In this document: positions 10,871 through 23,500 of the stretch, in pieces
Numbering within the stretch: the first letter of the stretch is position 1
Layout: each line of letters starts with the position of its first letter
Source of the DNA: Eopsaltria australis
Lineage: Eukaryota > Chordata > Aves > Passeriformes > Petroicidae
Assembly: GCA_034509425.1 (NCBI GenBank)
Contig: JAVTVJ010000220.1
Location: 3,026,001-3,090,000, forward strand
Reading direction: 5' to 3'
DNA: 64,000 nt
The notes under the pieces: model-generated
What the model was told of the DNA's origin: nothing
Databases searched by the model: none
The model's input: only the letters and a program-made list of their open reading frames with translations
Translations under genes and position numbers: made by a program

Positions 10871-13719
10871 TACAATTTGGAGCATGATGTCTTGTACAGA
10901 TAGTGGCTTAAAAATGAGCATTGGACTTAATAAGGCAGTCAGGTCTGAATGCTTTCAAAGCTACACAGGACCAAGATCTCTCATGAGTAAATTTAATCAG
11001 TGTACATGCAAATGTCTGCCTTTGCAGGGAGGAGAAGTTGCAATATTCTTCCAAGCAGCAGTTATGCATGCTCATCAAGTTATATATTCAGCTGAAAAAG
11101 TTATTTGCCTTGTGTTGAAGCTCTCAGTGAAGGCAATTTTTGTGCTTCTGCTCCCCATGTACCTGCTCTCGATCCATCACTTTCTCTGGCCTCATTTCTT
11201 TGTCTCCAACTGCACATTCAGAGAGGCCATCCCCATCTTGGCAGGGCTCTCTGAGCCTTCCCCATCCTTGGCCACCCTCTCCCTCCATCAGAGCACTCCA
11301 GCATTGCCTGGGTCTGTTCTGGAACAGTTCAGCTTCCCCATCACAGACACTCCTGTTTCCAAGTGATCTTTGATTTTACCAGCACTACTGGACCACTCTC
11401 TGCTTCCCTCTGATGGAGACCAGATCCCTGATGTGGTCACTGTTCACTCCTTTTTGTTTTTTTCTTTCTATCTCTGAGGGGGTTTGATTTATTGTCCCAG
11501 AGTGATATCACCAGTTGTCTCCCTCTCTTTAGATCTTCATACAGTAAACAGTAAAACTCGCCTCTGAGTGAAACTCTTGTTCCCACAGGTCTTTCAGCTG
11601 GTCTGTGCAGGTCAGTCTTACCAGTCCTTCACTCCCACCAGATGGAGATATGATCACTGGAAAGGACAATGAGGCATAAATCAAAGTTATTCCACAAACA
11701 GAATTTCAAAAGGTTTCTAAGGATGAAAATGAAATTTATAAGGTTTCATTAGAGCAGTATTATCTAATTGTATCCAGATTGTAGTAAATTTGTAGATTTA
11801 TAGAAATTAATATCCTATGTTTTCATCCTTGATTTGTCTCAATTTCTGAGGGATTACAGCACTTTCTAGTAGTCCTAAAATTTCTTCAATAAACAGATTA
11901 ATCTCTCTTCTAAATAATCCAGATTCCAGGCCTTGTCTCTCTAGATCATATCTACAATTCAGCCATCAGCCTGAACCTGATCAGGGCCTGGAAGAACCTT
12001 TCTCAGCAAATATTTATCCACCTTTTTAGAGGCTTGGTTTGCGTGCCTCAGAGGCGCTCTGGATGCGAGCAGTGATGTGTGGTATTTATATTGCCTTTCC
12101 CTGTGCCCTTGCTCCCCAGCCATAGGCAGCTCCAAAGAGGAAAGAGCCATAAAAGCTGATGTCTCTGCCCAGAAGCGATGGAAGATGATCTCACATCTGG
12201 GTGACACCTGTGGTCTCTGTCCCTCTTGCTCTCCATACCTGCTGTTTATCTGCTGCCCTGCCTCTTGCTGGAGTGGCCCATGCTGTTGGGGTCATGAAAA
12301 ACCCTTGCTGCTCCCCCTCTTGCCTTGGGCTCACACCACCCTCCCCAGTGTGACTGCAACCCAGTGCTCTCCTCACTCCCCCTCCACAGCCCAGACAGAG
12401 CATCACTGACCCAGCAGTACCCCCAGCCCTGGCTTTGCCTCTCCTGGAAATTGTATCTGGCTGCTCCTCCAGCCATGCCTGGGAGAATCTCATGCCTTGC
12501 AATAGCAATGGCATGGAGTGGCAGCCCCAGGCAGCCCTGGGAAGTTGAGATGGGCCCCAAGCCCCCCCAGCACTGGGTGACATTTCTTACAACTCCCTCC
12601 TCAGTTCTTTGTCCCTGTCCCTGTGGTCCCCTTGGCGCCTGCCATTGATGGTTTCTTCGGACAGAGCAACAGAGCAAAGTCAAAAGTGCACATGATCCAC
12701 ATGGCTGTGACCAGAGTTTCCTTGCTGAGGTCTGGGACTCCTCCAGCCAGTCCGTGTCCCTGCTCTCCCTTAATGCCCTTCCCAGGCGCTGGAGAAACCC
12801 TTCGGTGGCACCAGAGCTCTGACATCAATCTTCTGCAGAGCTCCCCCTTGCCAGACCCCTCTGTGGTTTCCCAAACTCCAGACCCCCCCTGTGGCCCTCG
12901 AGCTCTGTCCCCACACCCTGATGCCACCCCAGAGCACAGCACTTCAGTCAGCATCCAACCTTCAGCCTGGGAAATTGCAAACAGAGACCTGGGGACAGCA
13001 GATAGAGTTGCACGGTCATTATTTCCAGGAGCCTCTTGATCAGTGGAATGAAAGGCAACAACAAAGGTCATCCTGAACTTTAAACTCAACACCGTGCCCC
13101 CATCCCCCCAGCAAAGCACTTTCCACCCAGGCAGTAAATCTTTCCGTGATGAGGGAGAGAGCACCATTCCCAAAGAGCAGGTCCTTCCCAGACATCGACC
13201 TCAGCAGCTGAGCCTGTGTTCATCCGAGGGAGGAACACAAAGGTTTGCCTCTGAAACTTTTAGCTCAGCTTCTTCCTCCAGTTTCTACACCACCACAAGG
13301 TGTTGGGAGGCCTGGTCGTGCACTGGGCTGTCCCTGCAGCACAGCAGGGCTTGGGAATGGGGCTGGCAAGCTCGGATGGGATGTGCTGGAGACACCCCAG
13401 ACAGGAAAACTCAAGGCGCCTGGGTCTACCTGCCACCTCAAAATCAGGGAGATGTGGATGCAGCATCAGTTTTATCCACCTCCAGGCTCAAGGGGATTTT
13501 CCATCTCAGGGAGCAGTTAAGGTTTGTCGGGGCTTCAGTGCTCCCAAAACACTGTCATGCTTTCAGAGAAGTGTCTCTCCCTGTGGTGAGATTTTTACAA
13601 TAACTACTCATTGCACACCAAGAGGTATCACTTGTAACAAAGAAAAACACCCAGAGAACAAGAAAATAAGTCCTGGCTCCAGAAACACTTCCACACAAAA
13701 TGCTCAGATTTGAGTGAAT
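10871..13719. other. non-coding, no feature seen
   Basis: Nearly 2.9 kb without a recognisable gene or transposon. Between 12.0 and 13.6 kb it is GC- and C-rich with long overlapping frames on both strands (up to 190 codons), which reflects base composition, not coding. AT content rises at 11.65-11.95 kb without a clear boundary. Confidence 0.55.
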
Positions 13720-14330
13720 ATTATTGAGAATTTTTAATAAAATTGCTCATAAATTTCCCTCAGAATGACAATCTGAAACCCCTTCTGTCAGCCACTGAAA
13801 CTGCCTCACACCCTCTTAGGTCGTCTCTGAGGTTCCACACTCTTCCATGCTCTTGCTCTATTTTTTTTTTCCTTCCTTCCCTGTAATAAGATTTATTATT
13901 GGGTTATTCTTCATGGTATATTAGCCCTTAGCCAGAGTCAGTGCTGACAGAAATGTTAGTCATTTGGGCTCTGCTTAACCTGCTAAGAAGAACTGAATTT
14001 ACAGAATGGGACGAGGCTTTTTATGATTTCATTCCAGAGCCAAATCAGATAAGAATAATTATCCTCTCCTGGGATATTAGGCAGCACCTCCCCAGGACCG
14101 GCAGCTGACAGCTGTTTTATTGGTTGAGTCACTTGGGTCTGGAGTCGAGGATTAATTGTTCATGTGTCCGGGTGGCTCCAGGAACAACAGTGAAAGGTTC
14201 TTTCTGGAGATGGGAGATAATTTATTTTCAATTGTTTTCATGCACATGATTTCAGTGGACAAGGTGAATTAAAAATAAAATCGCATAAATAACCCTGCTC
14301 CCTCCACTCTCTGCATTCGTTGTTAAACGC
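13720..14330. promoter_or_regulatory. candidate conserved non-coding block
   Basis: About 600 bp of repeat-poor AT-rich sequence carrying many factor-like words: CAGCTGACAGCTG (double E-box), TCAGATAAGAATAATTATC (GATA plus homeodomain), TGAGTCA (AP-1), GATTAATTG and CAATTGTTTTC. It ends with AAATAAAATCGCATAAATAA. The density and absence of simple repeats suit an enhancer. Conservation is untested. Confidence 0.42.
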
Positions 14331-14674
14331 TGGCTTGTGCATTTCAGATCTGGGGGTCTTTAGCAGAAGAAAAAATGTAACATCAGAGGGGAAATACAGT
14401 CCTTCCAAAGCAAGTTCAAGCCCACTTTGTCACCAAATGTCCTCTGTGACCAACCCACGAAGGCAGTGCCTGATGCCCACCCCTGCCCTTCCTTGGCACC
14501 CACCCCCAAATGCTTTTATTCAGAATTAATTTACTCCTGCCTATCACCTGCTTGAGATTATTCTAATGATAATGGCGTGGATCCAAAGCAAATTAAAAAC
14601 CAGTGGTGAGGCTTTCCCTGACTCGAGCAGCCTCGCACTCGGCCGAGCGCGGCTTTGCCGTCTCTCCCGGGTGG
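14331..14674. other. non-coding, no feature seen
   Basis: Transition from the AT-rich block to GC-rich DNA with a few CpGs near 14,635-14,670. Nothing else recognised. Confidence 0.55.
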
Positions 14675-14752
14675 CAGGGCCTGGCTGTCCCCTCGCTGGG
14701 ACACATGCTGTGCCAGGGCCTGGCTGTCCCCTCGCTGGGACACACGCTGTGC
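14675..14752. repeat. 39 bp tandem duplication, two copies
   Basis: Units at 14,675-14,713 and 14,714-14,752 begin CAGGGCCTGGCTGTCCCC and differ by a single C/T substitution. The near identity implies a young minisatellite-type duplication that may be length-variable between individuals. It lies in a GC-rich pocket with overlapping chance frames. Confidence 0.97.
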
Positions 14753-16307
14753 CTCTGTGCTGGGCAGAAGGGGCCCAGGAACGGGCAGGGAAGGCAGTTG
14801 CCTGGAGCAGCAGGGGCTCAACGCCCAGCTTGTCTGCACAGCTCTGCCAGCACCGGGGCAGCCAGGGAGGATTCCTCACCCACCCATCCCTGGGATGCAA
14901 GTGGCAGCAGGAATAAAAGTCTCCCATTCTCCAAGGATGTGCTGTCAGCTTTCTGCTCTGCATCCCTTCTCCTCCAGCTCATGGAAGCTGCCTGTCCATG
15001 GGTTGTGTTTTCCTGAGTGCTGGGGAGGGGGAGCAGCTCCAAGGGGGTTTCTCACTGGGGTTTGCAGTTTGAGTGGAAAGGGGCAAGTCCCCTTGCGGAG
15101 CTCACATCAGTGCTCCCACTGTCCAGCTCATGCTGCATTAGCTGTGCCTCGAAACAGGGAAGGTGTTCTGGCAGAAGCAGCCTGCTGTGTGGGGGAAGAA
15201 ATTGGTAACAACTGCTTCCCACCCTTCCCCCTCTTGACATCTTCATGTTGTGTCCAAATCTATGGTACGATCGCTCTGGGTTGCAAGGAGAGTTTTAAGT
15301 TCCTCTCAAGGAGAGGAGAAAGAAAGAGTCAGGGCAAACCACCTCTGGGGCTGGCTGAATGAACAGGGGTCTTACAGCTCTGGAGCAGGGTGAGTCCTTG
15401 CAGTGCTGCACCCCCAACCCAGGGAGCAGAGCAGATAAAGGACATGAGGTCTTTGTGTGCATGGAAGAGGTGTTGGACAGTTTTCAGGCTTGGCATAAAG
15501 TGAGCAAAAGTCTCAGTGAAGCCAACAAACGTCTTTGCCCACTTCTTCCAGGGCTAACTTCGTCCCTGAGGCCATTACCCGGGGGCTTTCAGGCGCTGCG
15601 GGTGCACAGTGCTGATCTGTCAGATGAGGAAGTTATGAGGAAGCAATGGAGTGTCACGAAGGGATTGAAGAGAATTGATACGTGAGCCTGGATAATTATG
15701 AGGTTGCCAGTCCAGTGTCATTTCACGGCTGGGCTGGCTCTTTGTGGTGTATGATACCCATCAATGCAAAAATGGAAATGAAGATAAATGGGGCAATGGC
15801 AGAAGCAGTTAGATCTGTCTTGCAGGCTGACTGCTGAAGTTCCCTGTTGATTTGGGAGCAGCATCCTCCATCAGCAGCAAGAGGTGAATTTGGAAAATGT
15901 GACTTGCCACAACCTGCTGTGGGATCCAGGGCAAGCCATTGAGTACTACCAGATCACCAGGCTGAGCAATTTTAAGAAAGTAGTTGGCCAATCTGTACTT
16001 TTTCAGGGTTAAAGTGTCACTTTTCTGTGTCTGCTCTGCCTGTTAAGGTGAACATCACAGGCAAGGCTGAAGTAGGACTGTGATGCAGCTGGGCTGGGAG
16101 GACACCAGGGAGTGACGAAGCCATGGGGTGGAAATTTTAAGTTAGGCAAGAAATAACAGGAACTAAGAGGGTCTTAAAAGATGTTCATGCAATATAAAAA
16201 TGTAGGAGGAGCAAAGGTTTAACTGCAGAAGAAGAGAAGAAAAAAATTGTTTCCATGCAGGAGAAAGCTGTCTGTGATGTACCTGACCAGAGTCCCAGCA
16301 GACAGGA
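14753..16307. other. non-coding, no feature seen
   Basis: GC-balanced DNA with open frames of up to 235 codons (14,655-15,362) that merely read through the minisatellite and neighbouring GC-rich sequence. No domain, signal peptide or splice-bounded exon recognised. Confidence 0.55.
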
Positions 16308-16358
16308 CACTGGGGCTCAGCTGGGCAGTGGGACTTACTCAAGGTCACAGCAGGATTT
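16308..16358 (-). mobile_element. MIR-like SINE relic
   Basis: The words CTGGGGCTCAG, GGGACTTACTCAAGGTCACA and CAGGAT follow each other in the order of the antisense MIR core, whose consensus reads roughly gaggctcag, then gacttgcccaaggtcacacagc. Only about 50 bp align, with clear divergence, so this is an ancient fragment or a chance likeness. Confidence 0.45.
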
Positions 16359-18149
16359 CCCTCCTTGGGAGGGAAGTGAGGACTGTGAGAAAATGGAAAC
16401 TTGTGATTTGCACCAGCACGTGTTGCATCATCCTGAAGCTGACCCAGGCTCAATCTGACCCTACAGTAGTTACAGACAGAAATCCCTGAAAAGCCAGAGA
16501 TGCAGTATTTTCAAAAAGACAGGATGATTCCTACAGAAAGAAATTTGTAGGAGTTACAAGAAGAGGAGGAACAGCAGAAGATGCTGCACATTAAAAAAAA
16601 AAAAAAAATATGTTGGCTATAAATGGATTTAGTTAGGGAAATTTTTGTTCCATGTAGCAGCCACTCATAGCCTGTCTACAGAGAGGTGACAGAAACCCTA
16701 AGGTGGTGGTGGAGGGTGGAGAGGAGGACGCTCTAAGGATGGTTTTGGGAAACCAAATGTTTGGATTGTGATCCCCAGCCCTCTGCAATGAAGAGCGATG
16801 CCAAACAGATGATGACATGATTTATTTGCAGAAGGTGCTGCCCTCATCATGCATGAGATGTCCAGGAAATAAAGGCTCTCAGCCCTCAATTAGCGATGAG
16901 ATTCCAGTGATAACGAAGCACTGATTGCTGCCTGGGATGGAGGAGAGTGAGCCCTGATTAGGGGAGTAGTGGAGGGTGTCTCAGTAAACACGGCCAGATC
17001 TGGGGAGGGAGTGCTGGGCTGGCATTGCCTGTCACCCTCTGTATTTCCCCCCACTTCCATGAGCTGAGAACATGTGGGAGCTTCAGCCCATGCCTCTCCA
17101 CAGAGAAGACATCTTTCCTGACCCAGGAGATGGAGATTTGGGGAAGGAGCACTCCCAGTGAGAGTGCCAGTGTTTTGCAGACCAGTGGGGATGCTGCTCT
17201 GCATTCTTTTCAGGAGAGAGGAAGGCTTGGGTCAGGCAGAGGAGCACTGCATAAAATACAACAGCACTGAAATCACCAATTCACCCCACATCCTGCTCAG
17301 GAGGAGGGGAAATTTGAACATCCTCCCAGTTTAGGACACTAAAGTAAGTGAGGAGCATTTGGGATCCTGTCTCACCCCTGCAAAGAGGAGAATTATTGAG
17401 AGTAGAAGACAGACTGTCCATATTACCAGCCTAGCAAACATTTAATACGAAGTCCAGCAGCTCTAGATAGTTCCTTCGTGAAGCATAACTAAGAGGTTGA
17501 CAAGAGATTTAAAAACTTTGTCACATCAATGCAAGAAATTGGAACTGGATGCAGTTTTATTGGAAATGTAAGGGCTTTTTTCCATTTCTATGTTCAATAG
17601 AAAACTTAAATATTGAAAGGAAAGCTCTCCCGGGATGGAAAATCTCCTCCAGTTCACCCCACGGCGGACAAGAGGGATGATAGCTTTTCAAACCAAGGCT
17701 GAGACCTCTCCTGGGAGGAAAAACAGCAGGGAAAAGGTCAAAAGGTTAAAGCTTAAATTTAGGGGACTTGTTTTCTTCATTACTTTTAAATTTCACCCTC
17801 TAAGATAGGAATTAAACAGCACAAATTTGGGAGGTATTTCCATTTTCCCAATTAGGAGATAGCTGCATGCAGTGGATGCAGTCAGGGCTACAGAGTTTCT
17901 CTTTCTTCCTGTCAGAGTGGTGGTGGGAGGTTGGTGGGCTGAGGATGAAGAGACCTCATCCTCAACAGTGAAGAGACCTCCAAATCATCTCATGGCCTGG
18001 GAGCAGGTTATTCACCCTTTTCTGGTTTTTCTCCCACGTAAGAAAGAGTGCAAAACAAGCAACTGGGGCTGAAAAGGGCTGGCAAGTACTTGGCATGGTC
18101 CTCATCAGCAGAGCTCTGCACCGTGTCTGATACCTCAGGGAGGTGACAG
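16359..18149. other. non-coding, no gene seen
   Basis: Contains an A-tract at 16.59 kb. AT-leaning sequence at 17.4-17.87 kb could be a weak regulatory stretch but has no sharp boundary. Nothing else recognised. Confidence 0.55.
16593..16608. repeat. poly-A tract
   Basis: Sixteen consecutive A residues. Simple repeat without an adjoining retrotransposed body. Confidence 0.95.
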
Positions 18150-18182
18150 GACAGTGGTGCCTGTGCCTCAGTTTCCCCACTG
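18150..18182 (+). mobile_element. possible MIR-like SINE fragment
   Basis: GTGCCTCAGTTTCCCCACTG matches the hallmark of the MIR/CORE-SINE conserved region, consensus gtgcctcagtttccccatctg. Only the core word is convincing, and the flanks do not clearly extend it. Confidence 0.4.
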
Positions 18183-18530
18183 TGGCAAAGCTGTGCTGTC
18201 CCCCAAACCAGGCTGGAGCTGTGCTTATAAATCAGCCAGCTAACAGGACTTAGAGCTGCTGTAACAAAATCAAGCAGGAGAAAGTTGATATCTTTTCCTT
18301 TTTTTCCCCCCCCAGATCAGATGCAAACCTACTCTGCTCAAATCCTCCGCTCTTAATGTGGGACTCTGCCAGTTTAAGAGGGGGGCAAAGCAGGGATTTC
18401 CGATGCAAAATTCAGGACAGTCGAGAGGCAATGCAATAATTGTCAGTCCAGAGAGCATCCCGGTGCACATGTTCAGAGGATAAGAGTGTCACCAGAGTCT
18501 ATTGTCTGTCCCCTCTCTGTTAAAGTAGAG
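18183..18530. other. non-coding, no feature seen
   Basis: No gene or repeat family recognised apart from a short C-run at 18.31 kb. Confidence 0.5.
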
Positions 18531-18975
18531 ATAAGGCTGGGATAAATCTCACTGGGACATTCTGCCCTATGATGTTATTTCATGCCACATCACCTAATAG
18601 GTGTATTTTCACACTGCTTGCTACTGCTGTGAGGCTCTGCAGCTCCTAGCCAGGCTGACAATCTCACTATATGGAGAATGGAATAGTGACGGCTAATTGA
18701 TTTTACAGCAGTACCGAAGGACAGACAATGAAAGTACCATCAATTTAATCCACTATTTAATGGTTCCAATTTAGCCTCTGTAAATGCTCACTAAACTAAT
18801 TTCTCTGGGTTCAGCAATCTGAAAAGCTATCATATCTCTAATCTCCTTCAATATATTCATCTGGAAAAGGGAATTTAGCCAATTCTGATGTGCGGAGATG
18901 ATCTGTTAGCACAGTGTAAATGTTTATAACACGGCAATCTAGTTCGTTTATAAGGATATGAAAAGTTTTATTGGG
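18531..18975. promoter_or_regulatory. candidate conserved non-coding block
   Basis: About 445 bp of AT-rich, repeat-free sequence with many homeodomain-type cores (GGCTAATTGATT, CATCAATTTAATCC, CCAATTTAG, AACTAATTTC), ending in GTGTAAATGTTTATAAC, which holds a forkhead-type TGTTTA site, and several retained CpGs. The sharp edges suit a deeply conserved enhancer. Alignment across vertebrates would decide. Confidence 0.45.
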
Positions 18976-20320
18976 GAGGGCACTGAAGTGGAACCACGGG
19001 ATAATAGGCAGTTACCCAGCAGTCTCTGGGAGCCAGGGAGCGGGCAGGCATGCAGAAAAATACTAGGATTTACTTTAATCCCAAATTGTAAGCTAAAGTT
19101 CTGCCCAGTACATGATGCACCTGGGACTACTGGAACAAAGGATTGTCTCCCGTCCCCCCGTGACCCAGGCTTTCACGCTACACCATGATAGCAACAGTCA
19201 TTTCATTTCCTCCAAGAGGCTGAAAATTAGTTTAGTTTTAGCACATATATATCTCCTTGTCCAACCAAGTTGCTAGAGGGGAGCTGGTCTTGAGGGCACT
19301 TTCTCTCCTCTAAGGTTTGGGGGATTTGGGGGTTGACTTTTGGGGTTTTTTACAGAGGTTGGGTTTTCATGGTGAAATCTGGTTGACCCCAAATCCTGGG
19401 CCTCAGTCCTGATCATCTTCAGCTGCCAGGAAACCTCTGCTGCTCAGGCAGCCCTGAGACCCTCCTGAAGCCAAGGTGGAATTTTTCCCCCAACTGCAGT
19501 AGGAACAAAGACCCAGTGATCTGTCTGTAGAGGGGAAAGTTCCCTTGAGGTTTGAAGTTCTTCTCCAGCAATTCACCCCTACTTCCCCTCTCTTGAAGGA
19601 GGGCCTATCCTTGGTCCAAATCCAAAAGCTGAAATCTGCTGCCAATCCAGGACAAAATATATCAGGTTAGGGTTTTGGACCCCATGCAAGCATCATCCCT
19701 CTGTCTTTGTTGCCTGTATCCTGAGGAGGACAGAGACTGGTATGTGCTGGTTCTGCTCCCAAAAACTGGGGGCTGTTCCTAAAGCTGCTGTGGACACTGG
19801 GGACATGTGACAGACCATTTCCTGTATTTAGAATTTTTTAAATTCATCTCAAGATTACACCTGCAGTGGGACATTCAGTTCTGGGAGCAGTTCACAGCCT
19901 CAGAGTTTTGATGGTAAGAAGGAAGAGATAAAGCCTTTCAGCCCATCACAAGAGAGGGGAATGATAGTGAAATAATCTCTGTGTGTATTTTTTTATTTTA
20001 AATATAATGAATATTTCTATTCCTTCCTCTAATAGCTGCCACATGCCAATACACCTGCAGGAGGGAATCTACCCATGTAGACACAGACCTGCCTCTGTGC
20101 ATGGACATGGGCGAGTCCATCCCAAAACTCTCCACCCCCAGTTGTCACCACCATGCCTGGTTTGTCACTTCCTGCCCTTTTGACAGGATCTGGCAAACCC
20201 ATCCGGGCACCCAGGACTGGAGCTGGCATCAACTGGCCTGGGCTGGCAAATGCCTTTCATGGAGAGAGCACTTCAGTGGCTTTGTAGCCCAACCATCTTT
20301 TTTTCCCTTTTAAATTCAAA
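18976..20320. other. non-coding, no feature seen
   Basis: GC-balanced, with short T- and G-rich patches at 19.31-19.36 kb. No gene, RNA or transposon recognised. Confidence 0.55.
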
Positions 20321-20560
20321 GACAATTCCACAAATGAGCTTCTGCTTGATTAGTGTTTTAATGAATATATCTGGATACACCACAAGTCCACCAGCCGTGA
20401 CTCCGGAGCCACAGGCGATGCTATCCAGATGCTGCCTTTGTGCTGTCAGTTCAGGGCCTTAATGGCAGCCCCGCCAGGGGAGCGAGAAGGGCAATAGTCA
20501 AGGAGCAAGTGTCATGTGAGACCATGATTTTCCCTGGACTGAACTCTCCAGCTTCAGCAC
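20321..20560. promoter_or_regulatory. candidate non-coding regulatory block
   Basis: Sequence with retained CpGs (GCCGTGACTCCGGAGCC) beside GATTAGTGTTTTAATGAATAT-type AT cores, and free of repeats. Such mixed blocks are typical of conserved elements, but the evidence is compositional. Confidence 0.3.
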
Positions 20561-20618
20561 AGGCACTGCGAGGTCCAGATGGGCGATGAAAGGCACTGGG
20601 CTGTGCTCCTGCCTGCCT

Positions 20619-20683
20619 GGGACCCCAAACTGGGGCAGCTGGGACTCCAAACTGGGGCAGCTGGACTCCAAACTGGGGCAGCT
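20619..20683. repeat. 22 bp tandem repeat, three copies
   Basis: Three adjacent units of GGGACYCCAAACTGGGGCAGCT (22, 22 and 21 bp) with one C/T difference and one single-base deletion. Each unit contains a CCCAAACTGGGG-type dyad. Minisatellite-like and probably polymorphic. Confidence 0.97.
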
Positions 20684-22600
20684 GGACCCCCGAGCCGATG
20701 CTCACACTCTGGGCAGCCCCTTTGCTGGAGCTGCAGCACAGATGATTTGGCTCCTGTTTTTTGGCTGTGCTGTGGATGGAGAAAGGGCTGCTCGCTCACC
20801 GAGTGTGCTCATGATCACTTTGGATGGGGAAATCCTGAGCAAGGGCAGGTTTCCTTCTGCTCCCTGGACTGATCCCTGGAAAGGGACACCACACAAGATG
20901 CTTTATGGCAGCAGGGCACATTTTTTTTTCCCTTGTAAATTATATTTAACATTCCAGAGAACTTTATTGCGTTTGGTGTTAGGGTTTATGAAAAAATCTG
21001 TATTTAACTTCAAGCCCTGGTAAACATCTTTGCTTATGTTGTTATGTGATTCTTTATTTGAGTATTTCGATTTAATTTCACAGTTCATATACCTTAAAGT
21101 TTTGATTTTTTTTCTCCTCCCCTCTCATTCAGGGAGAGCCAGGGCTGGCCAGGGGCTTGTTGGTCTCTGGTGAGCTCTGCTCTCCCACAGGGTGGGTGAT
21201 CCTGGACTGCCACCTCCATCCTTCATCCCTAGAGAGATGGGGATGCATGGGGAGCAGGCAGGAGACCCTCTGAGGATGGGGAAGTGCTGCATCTCAGCCC
21301 ACTGCCATCCTCAGCTCAGCAGCTTTCAAGAAGCCAGTCTCCTGAAATCAGTCATCCCTGGGAGCTCCCAGGGCTGTCCCAAATGGGAACTGCACAGGGC
21401 TGAATGCAGGTCAGCACAGTGGGGCTGTCCCTAGGACCACACCTGAACCAGGTGTCAGGAGTCCATCCCAAAATTGTTGAAGTCCAGGGAAGGTTTTCTG
21501 CTGGCACCAGTGGACCCTGAATCAAGCCAACAAATGTACCAGTCACAGCTCCAGCCTCCATAGAGGGAGGAAGGGGAGGATGAAGAAGCAAAAGGATGGT
21601 AGCCATAAAGACTGCAGGAAAATGCAAATATGGAGCTCAGTGGCAAATCTTGCTGGCCTCCAGGTGCCAGGGGTTGGCTGCCAAGTGTACAGATTATTCT
21701 GATAGCATGACACAGCTCAGTACTTTGGGTTTGTGTTCCTTCCACCAGCTCCATCCTCCTGGTCTCATCAGGGCCATTGAATGTTCACCACCTGGGAATC
21801 CCATGCCCAAATTCTCCTGCAGCTCTGTGGCAAAGGGAAGAGGTGTGCAAGGGTTTGTCCCATTTGTATAATTCATTAGAAGCTGGTGAGGCTGCTGCCC
21901 AGAAGACAAGAAATGGTGAACTTGGATAATGATGGGGATTTCTGTTGTGCTGGCTCTGTTTAAAAGATCTATAAAGTCTTGTTTCCCTATTTAGGCTCTC
22001 TTCCTGTGTCCCTCCAGACCCAAATGCAGCAGTATTTTGGCAGCTCAAAGGGCCACAGCTCTATGTCCACTTCTCACTGCGATTTACAGAACATCATTTT
22101 TCACCTGAGCCTGTGATTAAATTGACTGATTGATGATATTGGAAAAAAACCCCAAAACAACAGGATGTAAAGTTTTTTGGAGACCTTTCCTTTTCGCACT
22201 TAGATTTGTGCTCCAATTTTTGCTTAGACAAAACCCAGTGCAACACTGCTGAAGAAGCACCTATTTTAGGAAAACCTTGTGGAGGAGAAGTGACCTTGTG
22301 GGCAGCCCTCCCACCCCCCCACACGCCACACCAACATGACACAACATTTTGGTACTTTTGAAGAGACAGATTTTTTTTTTTCCAATCCTGTTTGTGGTTG
22401 CTGTGTACTGGAGATTTCCTGTTTACTTCAGCCTGCCTGGCTCACCAAATAATCACTATTTGCATTTCGAAGGACTTTCCCACAAATGCGTGTGTCACAC
22501 TGATGCACAGCTTCATTTCCTTTGGATGCTCTAGGCCGTATGTTCCAGTCTTGAATATGAAAATCCTGTCTTGAAATGCCAAAGGTCTCAATAAATCCAC
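20684..22600. other. non-coding, no feature seen
   Basis: About 1.9 kb of mixed composition. AT-rich with TAATTT cores at 20.93-21.1 kb, otherwise GC-balanced with overlapping chance frames. No recognisable element. Confidence 0.55.
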
Positions 22601-22990
22601 CAAAAGGAAAACATTTTTTTATTATTCTTGAGTAAAATCAAAACAGACATAACTCTTAGTCAGGAAATGCACCTCTCCAACGAGGGGGAGGTTAAACTAC
22701 ATCCAGAAAGGGTGAAATAAATTGTATCTTTGCCTTTCTAAATGAAGAGTCATACTCTACTGCACATCTTTGTACAAAATTCCCATTGACACCAATTCCA
22801 CTTATTTATTGATTGTTTTTTTATGTGCTCAATGCCATAGCAACGGGCTACATTCCATAAATTAAATGCAACATTGCATTAAGTTAAACTTCTCGCAATG
22901 GAGAACACACGCAGCACCCAACCCTGTGCTGCTCCTGAGCACTGATAAATAAACCAGCAATTATCCCAGGCTGAGCAAAGGAATTGTGAA
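22601..22990. promoter_or_regulatory. candidate conserved non-coding block with RFX half-site
   Basis: AT-rich block with TTATTTATTGATTG, ATAAATTAAATGCAAC and GCATTAAGTTAA cores and little repetition. CCATAGCAAC at 22,835-22,844 matches an RFX X-box half-site. Inference from composition plus one motif. Confidence 0.38.
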
Positions 22991-23200
22991 AGGCAGTGAG
23001 CTTACACTTCTCTTGGTGGATGGGCACAGGCACCTCCACGTGCACACAAAATCACACAGAATGTGGCACATCACGGGGCCCTCAGCCTGCAGTCAGCAGG
23101 AACATTGCTTGGCTTGCTGCTGGTGTGATACTATTTAGCTCCAAGCTACTCCTCACATGTGTAAAATTAAGCAAATGAGCAAAGAGAGAAGTCCTGGATC

Positions 23201-23500
23201 ATCAGAATAACTACAGCTCGTCTGCATTTATGGGTGTCATTCATTTTAGTGACATCATTGCTCCATGGTAACGAGTATATTTTAGATTGGAGAAATACAT
23301 GGCATGAAAAATAGATTAGTTTTATTTAGATAGATTATATCATTATATAAATAGATAGACCACTCTATTTCTACTCATCTTCCACCTCCTGGTTAATAGG
23401 ACACAGTTTTATTTATAGATAGAGATGCAGGAAATGTTTCCATGTAAATGTTTCATAATTCTGTTGTATTTCTGTGTTTTATTTTAATGGGTCACCCTGA
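23201..23500. promoter_or_regulatory. candidate conserved non-coding block with RFX half-site
   Basis: AT-rich stretch containing CCATGGTAAC at 23,263-23,272 (RFX half-site), then a degenerate GATA/TAGATAGA run at 23,315-23,360 and further TTTATT cores. The GATA run is close to a microsatellite, so only the first 100 bp look enhancer-like. Confidence 0.33.

Noticed and set aside
14655..15362. 235-codon open frame on the plus strand
   Set aside because: It reads through the 39 bp duplication and GC-rich sequence, has competing frames on both strands, and shows no domain, signal peptide or splice-bounded structure.
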